A DNA stretch of 64,000 nucleotides from Natronococcus occultus SP4. Its GTDB lineage: Archaea > Halobacteriota > Halobacteria > Halobacteriales > Natrialbaceae. Below, piece after piece: positions 53,252-62,075 of the stretch (position 1 is the stretch's first letter; every line of letters starts with the position of its first letter). The stretch is taken from assembly GCF_000328685.1 (NCBI RefSeq), contig NC_019974.1, positions 3,215,001-3,279,000 of the forward strand, written 5' to 3'. Position numbers and translations under genes: made by a program. Under the pieces are notes generated by a model. It worked only from the letters and a program-made list of their open reading frames with translations. It did no database searches and was not told the DNA's origin.

Positions 53252-53536
53252 GATCAGCAGTCGGAAGATCGCCTTCACGAGGTTCGCGTCGACGTCGAAC
53301 TGCTCGGCGTTGTGACCCGCCCGCTCCATCACCTGTTCCTCCTGTTTCTCGTCGGTCGTCGGCAATCCCTTCTCGTCTTTGACCGCCGCGATCGTGTCCG
53401 CAACGTAGGTTCGCTGGGCGATCAGTTCGACGATCTCGCGGTCGATCGACTCGATCTCCTCACGAAGCTCGTCGAGATCCATCTCGTCTGGCGTTCGATT
53501 CTCGGGGTCGTCGGTGTCGGTGTCGTTCGGTGTCAT
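53216..53536 (-). CDS. aroQ: Chorismate mutase (AroQ type)
   Basis: A 106-residue AroQ-fold enzyme converting chorismate to prephenate for Phe/Tyr synthesis. The helix-1 block LDELREEIESIDREIVELIAQR carries the catalytic Arg residues, followed by VKDEKGLPTTDEKQEEQV and LIELNKVEQRENR. The ATG at 53536 overlaps the stop of the shikimate kinase gene (ATGA), so the two are co-translated. Its 3' end appears to be an insertion site, judging from the remnants downstream. Confidence 0.9.
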   Translation of the reverse strand: MTPNDTDTDDPENRTPDEMDLDELREEIESIDREIVELIAQRTYVADTIAAVKDEKGLPTTDEKQEEQVMERAGHNAEQFDVDANLVKAIFRLLIELNKVEQRENR

Positions 53537-54402
53537 ATCGTTCGTGCTCCGTCGGTTCGGGTCGCTACCAGTCGCGTCGTGCCGTCGCGGTCGGCCCACC
53601 GCTCGCGGACCGTCTCGAGAGTCGCTCGGTCGCCGACGGCGACGTAGCTCGGCCCGGTGCCCGACAGCGAGACGCCGTCGACGTCGGGCATCGCCTCGAC
53701 CATCGGGTCCGTCGGGAACTCGAGGACGCTACAGAAGGCGAGACCGTTGACCGTCATCGCCTCGCCGTACCGGCCCCCGAGGGCTAGCTCCTCGACGAGG
53801 GTGGCCATCGGCGCGATTCGCTCGCAGGCCGAGACGTCGGCGTCGGCGCTGTAGGCCTGCTCGGGGGGCGTGTAGACCAGCGCCTCCCAGTCGACGTCCT
53901 CGCGGGCGAGCAGCTCGTCGGTCGCGTTGTCGGTGACCGTCACCCCGCCGAGCATGCTCGCGCTGGCGTCGTCGAACGCGCCCGTCGCGGTGACGCCGGC
54001 GTCGCGGGCCGCCCGGACGCCGAGCCGACAGGCGTCGATCCGGTCGACGGCGTCGGTGATCTCGAGGGCGTCGAGGGTCGCGAGCACCGTGGCGTTGGCC
54101 GCGGCGCTGGAACTCTTGAGTCCGGCGGCCATCGGAATCTCGCTGTCGGTCCGGGCCCGGGCGCCGACCGCGCCGGTGAGCCCCGCGTCCTCGGCATACG
54201 CCTCGAGGACGCGCTCGACGCAGCGTTCGATGAGTTCGGTGTCGGCGTCGGGTCGCTCCGCGACGGTGCCGACGATCTCGTCGTCGGTCGTCAGTTCGAC
54301 CGTCGCGGTCGTCTCGAGATCGATTGCGAACGCCGATCCGCGACCGGTCGCGAGCGCGTTCAGCACGGTCCCGGCCGCCGGCGCGACTGCCCGGCCATCC
54401 AT
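53533..54402 (-). CDS. aroK: Archaeal shikimate kinase (GHMP family)
   Basis: A 289-residue GHMP-superfamily kinase that phosphorylates shikimate, unrelated to the bacterial P-loop enzyme. The GHMP ATP motif is IPMAAGLKSSSAAANA, and the C-terminal LSGTGPSYVAVGD completes the fold. The start at 54402 (MDGRAVAPAAGTV) fits the family; a more upstream ATG adds 14 unlikely residues. The kinase precedes and overlaps chorismate mutase, a typical haloarchaeal aro pair. Confidence 0.92.
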   Translation of the reverse strand: MDGRAVAPAAGTVLNALATGRGSAFAIDLETTATVELTTDDEIVGTVAERPDADTELIERCVERVLEAYAEDAGLTGAVGARARTDSEIPMAAGLKSSSAAANATVLATLDALEITDAVDRIDACRLGVRAARDAGVTATGAFDDASASMLGGVTVTDNATDELLAREDVDWEALVYTPPEQAYSADADVSACERIAPMATLVEELALGGRYGEAMTVNGLAFCSVLEFPTDPMVEAMPDVDGVSLSGTGPSYVAVGDRATLETVRERWADRDGTTRLVATRTDGARTI

Positions 54403-54528
54403 ACCGGTCCCTCTCGCCCGGGCCGTATTTAGGCTGGCGGTCACGGCGAGTAGTGGGGACGAGGCCGATCACCGAACAGTCGCGCCGCGAGCGCACCGCT
54501 TTTCTCCGGGCCGGCCGAACCGGGCCGT

Positions 54529-54969
54529 ATGAGCCAACGCAGCAACGTCGCACCCAGTACGATCGGGGTCGACTTCGTCGAGGGAGGGGTCGTCGTCGAG
54601 TACCTCGACGGACGAGACGTCTTCTACCACGGGCCGCCGAAACCCGTCGAGGAAGCGATAACGTCGCCGCCGGGGAAGGAGGTCCACGTGCTGGTCACCG
54701 ATCCCGACGGCGTCGAGGGCGTGATGACCTACGTCAACGACCGTAACACCCACGCGGAGATCCTCGAGTCGACCGGGGTCGGCCGTGTGATCCTCGAGGG
54801 GAACGACGAGGAGGTGCTGTTTCCGGGCGTGACGGTGTCGACGGAGGGGTATTCGATCCGGGTCGAGGCGGACCCCGAGGTCGTCGACGGGCGCGTCTTC
54901 GTCTTCGCGGAGGACGAGATGAGCGAGCACGCCTACGAACTCGTCGCGAATGAGGAGGACGCGGAGTGA
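54529..54969 (+). CDS. Conserved haloarchaeal protein (DUF5796-like)
   Basis: 146 residues: GVDFVEGGVVVEYLDGRDVFYHGPP, then KEVHVLVTDPDGVEGVMTYV and VLFPGVTVSTEGYSI. A beta-rich fold conserved near aro genes in haloarchaea; no biochemical role is known. The stop TGA overlaps the next ATG by a base, so the next gene is probably co-translated. Confidence 0.82.
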   Translation: MSQRSNVAPSTIGVDFVEGGVVVEYLDGRDVFYHGPPKPVEEAITSPPGKEVHVLVTDPDGVEGVMTYVNDRNTHAEILESTGVGRVILEGNDEEVLFPGVTVSTEGYSIRVEADPEVVDGRVFVFAEDEMSEHAYELVANEEDAE

Positions 54970-55214
54970 TGCCACTGCAAAAGTCCTGGCGCGAACTCGA
55001 CCGCGAGACCGTCGCTCGGGCCCCGGATCGACCCGGCGTCTACGAGCTCGGAGACGGATCGGGGACGGTGCTGTCGGTCGACCACGGCGTGTTGCGCGAC
55101 GAGCTCAAGACGGCGCTGGCCTACGGCGACGGGGAACGCGTTCGCTGGACGGAGGCCCACACGCTGGATCGGGCCCGCGAGCTCGCGACCGAGCACCGCG
55201 ACCGACTCGAGTAG
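54969..55214 (+). CDS. Small conserved haloarchaeal protein
   Basis: 81 residues from ATG 54969 (MPLQKSWREL); a GTG lies just before. The RPGVYELGDGSGTVLSVDHG segment and a following helix resemble a shortened GIY-YIG-like fold, but the usual catalytic Arg and Glu are not evident. It is coupled to the DUF5796-like gene upstream. Confidence 0.72.
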   Translation: MPLQKSWRELDRETVARAPDRPGVYELGDGSGTVLSVDHGVLRDELKTALAYGDGERVRWTEAHTLDRARELATEHRDRLE

Positions 55215-55225
55215 CGCGGCCGCGG

Positions 55226-55360
55226 CTACTGGATGTACGACGGATCGCTCCCGTCGCAGTGTTTCTCGTGTTCGGTGGCGTCGGACTGCTCGTCGAACAG
55301 CAGCCCGCAGGTCTCACACTCGTACCAGGTGGCGTCGTCCCGTTCGGTCTGGACCACCAT
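55226..55360 (-). CDS. 44-residue zinc-finger protein
   Basis: MVVQTERDDATWYECETCG, then two His/Cys in TEHEKHC, gives a C2H2/C2HC-type single zinc finger (CETC...H...C). It converges on the preceding gene with a ~10-bp gap. Tiny zinc fingers of this type are widespread in haloarchaea; a DNA-, RNA- or protein-binding role is possible. Confidence 0.7.
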   Translation of the reverse strand: MVVQTERDDATWYECETCGLLFDEQSDATEHEKHCDGSDPSYIQ

Positions 55361-55468
55361 AGGAAACCGTGCGGTACGGACACCCAAAGGCGTTTCTCCG
55401 GCACGACCCCCGACGGCCGCGCCGGCCCGAGGACAATTCTCAAGAGCACGGACCCGAAACGACACGCT

Positions 55469-57676
55469 ATGAGTGGGTCGGACGAGGACGGCGTTCGGCT
55501 GTCCGTTCGGGCGGCCGAGAAGCGCGACGCCGGGCGCGGGGTCGCCCGTATTCCCGAGCGCGCGCGCCGGGAGCTCGGCGTTCTGAGCGGCGATACGGTC
55601 GTGATCGAGGGCGAGAAGACGACGGTCGCGAAGATGTGGCCCGCGGATCCGTCGGTGCCCGAAACCGTCGTCCAGATCGACGGCGACACCCGCGCGAACG
55701 CCGGGGTTCACGTCGGCGATACGGTCACGATCCGACCGAAAGACAACTCGACGATCGGGGAGGCCGAGCGCGTGACGCTGTCGCCGCCGTCCTCGATGGG
55801 CGAGGACGACCGACAGCTCGCCTCTCGCGACGTGGCCCAGAAGCTCCGGAACAGGCCGGTTCGGGCCGGCGAGCAGATCCGGATCGAGGGCGTCAGTCAG
55901 AACCCCTTCACCGTCGTCGACACGACGCCGGGCGGCGACGTGCGGATCTCGAGTGCGACCGCGGTTCGGATCGCACCCGCCGAGGACCGGGCGAACACGG
56001 ACCGAGGACGTGCCCGGAGCGACGGGACCGAGTCCTCGGGTGGCGGAGACGGATCCGACGCGGAATCGCTCCCGGAGGCCGGGCCGACCTACGAGGATAT
56101 CGGCGGGTTAGACGAGGAGTTAGAGCAGGTCCGGGAGATGATCGAGCTCCCGCTGTCGGAACCCGAACTGTTCCGGCGGCTCGGCGTCGAGCCTCCCTCC
56201 GGCGTTCTGCTGTACGGACCGCCCGGGACGGGGAAGACGCTGATCGCCCGCGCGGTCGCGAACGAGGTCGACGCCTCCTTCGAGACGATCTCCGGGCCGG
56301 AGATCATGTCGAAGTACAAGGGTGAAAGCGAGGAACAGCTCCGGGAGGTGTTCGAGCGCGCCCGCGAGAACGCGCCGACGATCGTTTTCTTCGACGAGAT
56401 CGACTCGATCGCCGGCGCCCGCGGCGAGGACGAAGGCGCCGAGAACCGCATCGTCGGCCAGCTGTTGACGCTGATGGACGGGCTCGACGCCCGCGGCGAG
56501 GTGATCGTCATCGGCGCGACGAACCGCGTCGACGCGATCGATCCCGCCCTGCGCCGGGGTGGGCGATTCGATCGGGAGATCCAGATCGGCGTTCCCGACG
56601 AGTCCGGTCGGCGGGAGATCCTCGAGGTCCACACCCGCGGGATGCCCCTGGACGAAGACGTCAGCATCGAGACGATCGCTCGGCGAACCCACGGCTTCGT
56701 CGGCGCGGACCTGGACGCGGTCGCCAGCGAGGCCGCGATGGCCGCGATCCGGGAGCGTCCGACCGACGCCGAGGACCGCGAGGAGTGGAACCGCGAGCCG
56801 AAGGTGACCCGGGCCCACTTCGATACGGCGCTGGCGTCGGTCGAACCCTCGGCAATGCGGGAGTACGTCGCCGAGTCTCCGGAGACCGACTTCACCGACG
56901 TCGGCGGGCTCGAGGACGCCAAGAACACGCTCCGTGAATCGGTCGAGTGGCCCCTGACCTACGATCGCCTCTTCGAGGAGACGAACACCGAGCCGCCCTC
57001 CGGAGTGTTGCTGTACGGCCCGCCCGGGACGGGGAAGACGCTACTGGCCCGCGCGCTCGCGGGCGAGACCGACGTCAACTTCGTGCGGGTCGACGGCCCC
57101 GAGATCGTCGACCGCTACGTCGGCGAGTCCGAAAAGGCGATCCGGAAGGTGTTCGAGCGGGCCCGCCAGGCCGCGCCGTCGATCGTCTTCTTCGACGAGA
57201 TCGACGCCATCACCGCGGCCCGCGGTCAGGGACAGAACGAGGTCACCGAGCGGGTGGTCTCCCAGCTGCTGACCGAGCTCGACGGAATGCGGGAGAACCC
57301 GAACCTCGTCGTGCTTGCCGCGACCAACCGCAAGGACCAGATCGATCCCGCCCTCCTCCGACCGGGACGGCTCGACACGCACGTCCTGGTCGACGAGCCC
57401 GACCTCGAGGCCCGCGAGAAGATCCTCTCGGTCCACGCCGGCGATAAACCGCTGGCAGGGGACGTCGACCTCGCCGAGCTGGCGGCCGAGCTCGAGGGGT
57501 ACACAGGCGCGGATCTGGAGGCGCTGGTCCGCTCGGCGTCGATGAAGGCGATCCGCGAGGTCGCGACCGCCTACGACCCCGAGGAGGCAAACGAACGGGC
57601 CGACGAGGTCGTGATCGAACGACGCCACCTCGAGGACGCCCGCGAGGAAACCGACGCCTCGAGCCGATCGAGGTAG
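55469..57676 (+). CDS. cdc48: Cdc48/VAT-family AAA+ ATPase
   Basis: A 735-residue double-ring unfoldase/segregase. The N-terminal double-psi barrel (RLSVRAAEKRDAGRGVARIP) is followed by two AAA modules. Each has a Walker A (GPPGTGKTLIARA and GPPGTGKTLLARA) and a Walker B (IVFFDEIDSIAG and IVFFDEIDAITA), with SRH motifs after each. A low-complexity Asp/Ser/Gly linker joins the barrel and D1. It would pull proteins apart and feed the proteasome. ATG 55469 fits the family start. Confidence 0.95.
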   Translation: MSGSDEDGVRLSVRAAEKRDAGRGVARIPERARRELGVLSGDTVVIEGEKTTVAKMWPADPSVPETVVQIDGDTRANAGVHVGDTVTIRPKDNSTIGEAERVTLSPPSSMGEDDRQLASRDVAQKLRNRPVRAGEQIRIEGVSQNPFTVVDTTPGGDVRISSATAVRIAPAEDRANTDRGRARSDGTESSGGGDGSDAESLPEAGPTYEDIGGLDEELEQVREMIELPLSEPELFRRLGVEPPSGVLLYGPPGTGKTLIARAVANEVDASFETISGPEIMSKYKGESEEQLREVFERARENAPTIVFFDEIDSIAGARGEDEGAENRIVGQLLTLMDGLDARGEVIVIGATNRVDAIDPALRRGGRFDREIQIGVPDESGRREILEVHTRGMPLDEDVSIETIARRTHGFVGADLDAVASEAAMAAIRERPTDAEDREEWNREPKVTRAHFDTALASVEPSAMREYVAESPETDFTDVGGLEDAKNTLRESVEWPLTYDRLFEETNTEPPSGVLLYGPPGTGKTLLARALAGETDVNFVRVDGPEIVDRYVGESEKAIRKVFERARQAAPSIVFFDEIDAITAARGQGQNEVTERVVSQLLTELDGMRENPNLVVLAATNRKDQIDPALLRPGRLDTHVLVDEPDLEAREKILSVHAGDKPLAGDVDLAELAAELEGYTGADLEALVRSASMKAIREVATAYDPEEANERADEVVIERRHLEDAREETDASSRSR

Positions 57677-57768
57677 GCGGTGCGAAACCGATCGTTTCGG
57701 CTCCGGGAGCGGGAAGGGTCCGATTACCCGTGCGAGCGACTTTGTACCGGGATCTGATACCGCGAGCT

Positions 57769-58893
57769 ATGCCTTCCCCGTTCGAGAGACGCCCTCGCAA
57801 TCGCGAGTCCACAGCTCAGAGCGACGACGCGAGTAGCGCGGACAGTCAAGCGGCGGCGCCGCGAGACAACGCCGACGAGCTGACCGTCAGCCGACGCCGA
57901 CACCTCGCAGCGACCGCGGGCGCCGGGCTGCTCGCTCCCCTCGCGGGCTGTGGCTCCGGCGGCCCGGGCGAGTCCGATGGCACCGACCGCTCGCCCGCAC
58001 AGGTCAGACCGCCCGAGGACGACGACTCGGCGTCCGAGGACGATCCGAACCCCGCCGACGAGCTCCCACTGTTCGACGCCCACACGCACGTTATCCCGAT
58101 GGCCGCCCGTGGTAACGACGCGCTCTCTGCCGCCGATCTCGTCGACTGGATGGACGCCAACGGGATCGATCGCGCGGTCGTCCTCGCGTTCGACTCCCCC
58201 GAGGGGTACCCGGTGCAGGCGCCCAGCTGGTGGGTCCTCGAGGAGGTCGCGGCCTACCCCGACCGCCTTGTTCCGTTCTGTACGATCGATCCCCGAACCC
58301 TGACCTACGGCGAGGACGCCGTCGACGTCCTCGAGCGGTACGTCGAGCGGGGCGCCCGCGGGTTCGGTGAGCTGAAGGTCGGAATGGCGATCGACGACGA
58401 ACGCCTCGATCGCGTCTACGAGCTGTGTGCCGACTACGAGCTGCCGATCCTGCTACACACCGACCGCCAGTCGCTGACCGACGACGTCGGCCTTCCGGGG
58501 TTCGAGGACGTGCTGGCCTCCTACCCGGAGGTCGATTTCGTCGCTCACGCCACCGGGTGGTGGGCCCACGTCGCCGCGGACGTCGAGTCCGCGGATCTGG
58601 GCGGCCGTCCGGACGGTGCGGTCGACTCCCGCGGGCGCGTCTGGGAGCTGTTCGAGTCGTACGACAACGTCTACGGTGACCTCTCGACGCGAGCGGGATG
58701 GAACGCGCTCACTCGCGACAGCGAGCACGGGCGGGCGTTGCTCGAGACCCACCACGATCGGCTCGTGTTCGGCAGCGACTACCTCTACCCCGGTCAGGAG
58801 GTGCCGCTGCTCGAGCTGTTCGAGCGGTTCGACCTCGAGCGTGACGCCTGGGCCGACGTTCGCCACCGCACGATCGAGGGACTACTTCGATAG
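57769..58893 (+). CDS. Exported amidohydrolase-like lipoprotein
   Basis: A 374-residue amidohydrolase_2-type metal enzyme. A Tat motif (SRRRHLAATAG) and lipobox (LAGC) suggest it is anchored outside the cell. The metal-binding HTHVIP motif is in LFDAHTHVIP; further His and Asp are in ILLHTDRQS, VDFVAHATGWW and LVFGSDYLYPG. Members include decarboxylases and lactonases; the substrate is unknown. It is unusual for this family to be exported. Confidence 0.82.
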   Translation: MPSPFERRPRNRESTAQSDDASSADSQAAAPRDNADELTVSRRRHLAATAGAGLLAPLAGCGSGGPGESDGTDRSPAQVRPPEDDDSASEDDPNPADELPLFDAHTHVIPMAARGNDALSAADLVDWMDANGIDRAVVLAFDSPEGYPVQAPSWWVLEEVAAYPDRLVPFCTIDPRTLTYGEDAVDVLERYVERGARGFGELKVGMAIDDERLDRVYELCADYELPILLHTDRQSLTDDVGLPGFEDVLASYPEVDFVAHATGWWAHVAADVESADLGGRPDGAVDSRGRVWELFESYDNVYGDLSTRAGWNALTRDSEHGRALLETHHDRLVFGSDYLYPGQEVPLLELFERFDLERDAWADVRHRTIEGLLR

Positions 58894-58964
58894 GGTCCGT
58901 ATATACGACCCTTGGCTCTCCGGAGCGACCATTATCCCGGTGGGCGCTGAAAGGAAGAACCGTG

Positions 58965-59192
58965 ATGGAAAATCCAGCGAGCGGCGAGGACGACGTCGAC
59001 CGCGCGGCCGCGATCTGTGAGAGCTGCGGGGATGCGGTCGCCGTTCGCGTCGAGGGCGACGGGGAACTGCGACCGATCGGGAGCGAGAAAGGGGAGTGTT
59101 GTGCGTGTACAGAGCCCGAGCTTCGCCCGATGAGCGACGCGTCGGAGATCCTCGACGAGACCGAGTCGATCGACCGCCCGAACGGAGCCTGA
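58965..59192 (+). CDS. Small CxxC-type zinc protein
   Basis: 75 residues from ATG 58965, just behind a GTG. CESCGDAV and GECCACTEP supply four Cys in two pairs, a single zinc ribbon-like site. Acidic, typically haloarchaeal. Its stop is 3 bp from the stop of the convergent decarboxylase gene. Function unknown. Confidence 0.68.
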   Translation: MENPASGEDDVDRAAAICESCGDAVAVRVEGDGELRPIGSEKGECCACTEPELRPMSDASEILDETESIDRPNGA

Positions 59193-59195
59193 CGC

Positions 59196-59945
59196 CTACG
59201 CTGAGCCGACCGCGACGTCGTCGTCGGACTCGCGCTCGGCGTCCTCGAACCCGGCCTCCAGCAGCGTCTCCTCCTCGGGTTCGAGGACGACCGTCTCGCC
59301 GGCCGTCGTCGAGTCGCCGGGTTCGACGGCGACGTCCTCGATTCCGACGCCGGGCGGGAACAGCAGGTCGACGCGGCTGCCGAAGGCGATGTGGCCGAGC
59401 CGCTGTCCCCGCTCGAGCTCGCCGTCGGGTTCGACGTAGGGGACGATCCGGCGGGCGAACGCCCCCGCGATGAGGGTAACGGTCGCCGCGGTCGAGTGCT
59501 GCGATCGATCGGGGTCAGAAGCAGGCTCGTCGTCCACGGCGAGTTCGGGATCGGGGAGCTGTGGCGAGTCGGTCTCGACGGCGACATGAACCCGTTCGTT
59601 GCGGTCTGACTCCTTCGAGAAGGCGAGTCGGTTCGCGCCCGAGACGTGTTCGACGTCGGTCACCCGGCCCGCGAACGGAGCGCGGACGACGTGGACGTGC
59701 CAGACGTTCATGAAAATTCCCAGCCGGACGCGGCCCTCCTCCTCCCGGAGGACCGAAACGGTGCCGTCGGCGGGCGCGACCACGCCCGCCGGCGGCGGGT
59801 TCCGGTCCGGGTCCCGGAAGAACGCGAGCGTTCCAACCCCCGCGAGGAGGGCGACGAGACTGGCCCCGACGCTGAACAGCAACGCAAACGGCGCGGCCAG
59901 CAGCGGCGGCAGGGCGTACTTCCAGCCCCCCGGAGCGACGTTCAT
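59196..59945 (-). CDS. Archaetidylserine decarboxylase-like protein
   Basis: A 249-residue PSD-type enzyme with two N-terminal hydrophobic helices (YALPPLLAAPFALLFSVGAS). Core motifs FFRDPDRNPP, VAPADGTV, GIFMNVWHVHVVRAP and, near the C-terminus, GHIAFGSRVDLLFPP are visible. The Gly-Ser there is the expected self-cleavage site forming the pyruvoyl group. It should decarboxylate archaetidylserine to archaetidylethanolamine in the membrane. An acidic tail follows. Confidence 0.88.
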   Translation of the reverse strand: MNVAPGGWKYALPPLLAAPFALLFSVGASLVALLAGVGTLAFFRDPDRNPPPAGVVAPADGTVSVLREEEGRVRLGIFMNVWHVHVVRAPFAGRVTDVEHVSGANRLAFSKESDRNERVHVAVETDSPQLPDPELAVDDEPASDPDRSQHSTAATVTLIAGAFARRIVPYVEPDGELERGQRLGHIAFGSRVDLLFPPGVGIEDVAVEPGDSTTAGETVVLEPEEETLLEAGFEDAERESDDDVAVGSA

Positions 59946-59988
59946 ACTCCGGGCCACGCGGGCGAGTCGTATGGTCGTTACGGACGGC

Positions 59989-62013
59989 TTACGGCTCGGT
60001 CGCGGGAAGGGTGAACGTGAACGTCGCTCCGTCGCCGGGTTCGGAGTCGACACGGATCTCGCCGCCGTGGCGCTCGACGATTCGCCGACAGATCGCGAGC
60101 CCGATCCCCGTCCCGTCGTACTCGTCCGTGCCGTGGAGCCGCTGGAACACCTGAAAGATTCGGTCGGCCGCCTCGGGGTCGAGGCCGATCCCCTCGTCGC
60201 GCACCGAGAGCCGCCACCGGTCGCCGTCGCGTTCGGCACTGACGTGGATCCGCGGGGGCTCGTCCCCGCTGTACTCGATCGCGTTCGACAGCAGGTTCTG
60301 GAAGAGCTGGCGGAGCTGGCTGGAATCACCCTGGATCGTCGGCAGCGGCTCCGTCGTGATCTCGGCGTCGTGGCGCTCGATCATCACCTGTAGATCCGTC
60401 AGCACGTCGTCGAGGACGTCCTCGAGCGCCACCGGTTCGAAGGGATCGCCCTGGGAGTCGATCCGGGAGTACGCCAGCAGGCCGTCGATCATCTCGCGCA
60501 TCCGCTCGGCGCCGTCGACGGCGTACGCGAGGAACTCCTCGGCGTCCTCGTCCAGCCGATCGCCGTACCGGTCCTCGAGCAGCTCGAGGTAGCTCGAGAC
60601 CATCCGCAACGGTTCCTGGAGGTCGTGGGAGGCCGCGTACGCGAACTGCTCGAGGCGCTCGTTCGAGGCCTCCAGGTCCCGAACCGCCTCGTTGAGCCGG
60701 CGCTCGTAGCGTCTGCGCTCGAGGGCGGTCGCCAGGATCGTCGCGACGCTGTCGAGGAAGTCGACGTCGTGGTCGCCGAACTCGCGGGCGCGGTCGTCGT
60801 AAACCGCGAGGACGCCCCAGGCGTCCGCGGCCGGACCGACGGCGACGGCGAGCCCGCTGTGGTACTCGCCGTCCGGAAGCAGCGAGGAGGCGTCGAAGCG
60901 GTCGTCGGCCGCGACGTCCTCGACGACTACCGGCTCGCCGTCGGCGCACGCGGCTGCGGCCAGCGACTCCGCGGTCGATACCGGCTCGCTCTCGAGGAAC
61001 GCGTCCTCGCAGCCGACCGCGGCCCGGGTCCGAAAGGCCGTCCGTTCGTCGCCCGAGTCGGTCGTCTCGGTCTCGAGAACGGCACAGTACTCGGCGTCGA
61101 ACGCCGCAGTGACCAGCTCGCTGGCCTTCCGGAACAGCTCGTCGTCGTCCGCGTTCTCGAGGGCGTACCGACTGAGGTAGGCAACCGACTCCAGCTGGGC
61201 GACCTTCGTCGTCAGCATCTCCTCGGCCTCCTTTCGCGGCGAGATATCCCGGAAGAGGCCGACGAAGTACCGGTCCCCGTCGTGAACGAAGTCGTTGAGA
61301 GAGATCCCGAGGGGGATTTCGTAGCCGTCGCTGTGTTGTCCCGGGAGCTCGACGTAGGTCCAGTTCAGGTTCCGCTCCCCGGTCTCGAGGTACCGCTGGA
61401 GGGCATCGAGGTGAGTCTGACGGAGCCGCGGCGGAATGATCTCGACCTTGCTCCCGCCGACGAGCTCCGCGGGATCGTGGCCGAGGATCCGTTCGACGGC
61501 GGGGTTGGCGTACCGGATCTCGCTGTCCGAGTCGAGGACGATGATCCCGTCTGGCACCGCGTCAGCGAGTGCCTCGAACGTCCGTCCATACGTGAGCTCG
61601 GGTTGGGTCGCGCTGCTCCGTGCGAGCGACGGCTTCGGATCGACGATCGCGGTCACTCGTCGCTCCGGGTCGTTGTCGTCGGGCGGATCGAGGTGAAGGT
61701 CGGCGTCGACGACGGTCTCCGCCCCGGTTCGCAGCGAGCAGGTCGTCGACAGCGGCGTCCGGCGATTGCCCGCTTCCAGCACATCGAGCGCCGGAACCTC
61801 TCCAGCCAGCAGCTCCGCGAACCGCCGGCCGAGCAGCTTCGACCGCTCGTAGCCTGTCAGCGACGCGAACGCAGCGGTGGCGTCGCCGATTCTCCCCGCC
61901 GACGTCAGCTGAACGCTCGGCACGCTCGCGGTCTCGAGCAGCGAGAGGCGGGATCCGGCCGACCGCGTCGGCGCCGCGTCGTCGGCAGGTTCGTCAGGCG
62001 ATCCGGCATCCAT
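59989..62013 (-). CDS. PAS-GAF sensor histidine kinase
   Basis: A 674-residue soluble kinase. Two PAS modules are visible (first ~30-125, second starting about 145 with VPDGIIVLDSDSEIRYANPAVERILG), then a GAF domain (about 285-420). The dimerisation domain has the phospho-accepting His at about 463 in ASHDLQEPLR, and the ATPase domain shows NLLSNAIEYS, DEGIGLDP and GTGIGLAIC. There are no membrane helices, so it senses a cytoplasmic signal. No response regulator is adjacent. Confidence 0.92.
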   Translation of the reverse strand: MDAGSPDEPADDAAPTRSAGSRLSLLETASVPSVQLTSAGRIGDATAAFASLTGYERSKLLGRRFAELLAGEVPALDVLEAGNRRTPLSTTCSLRTGAETVVDADLHLDPPDDNDPERRVTAIVDPKPSLARSSATQPELTYGRTFEALADAVPDGIIVLDSDSEIRYANPAVERILGHDPAELVGGSKVEIIPPRLRQTHLDALQRYLETGERNLNWTYVELPGQHSDGYEIPLGISLNDFVHDGDRYFVGLFRDISPRKEAEEMLTTKVAQLESVAYLSRYALENADDDELFRKASELVTAAFDAEYCAVLETETTDSGDERTAFRTRAAVGCEDAFLESEPVSTAESLAAAACADGEPVVVEDVAADDRFDASSLLPDGEYHSGLAVAVGPAADAWGVLAVYDDRAREFGDHDVDFLDSVATILATALERRRYERRLNEAVRDLEASNERLEQFAYAASHDLQEPLRMVSSYLELLEDRYGDRLDEDAEEFLAYAVDGAERMREMIDGLLAYSRIDSQGDPFEPVALEDVLDDVLTDLQVMIERHDAEITTEPLPTIQGDSSQLRQLFQNLLSNAIEYSGDEPPRIHVSAERDGDRWRLSVRDEGIGLDPEAADRIFQVFQRLHGTDEYDGTGIGLAICRRIVERHGGEIRVDSEPGDGATFTFTLPATEP

Positions 62014-62075
62014 AGGGTGGACTCGGTCAGTTTAGTACATAAGACCTCTGCCGGAAACCGAGACTGTAGACGCGG

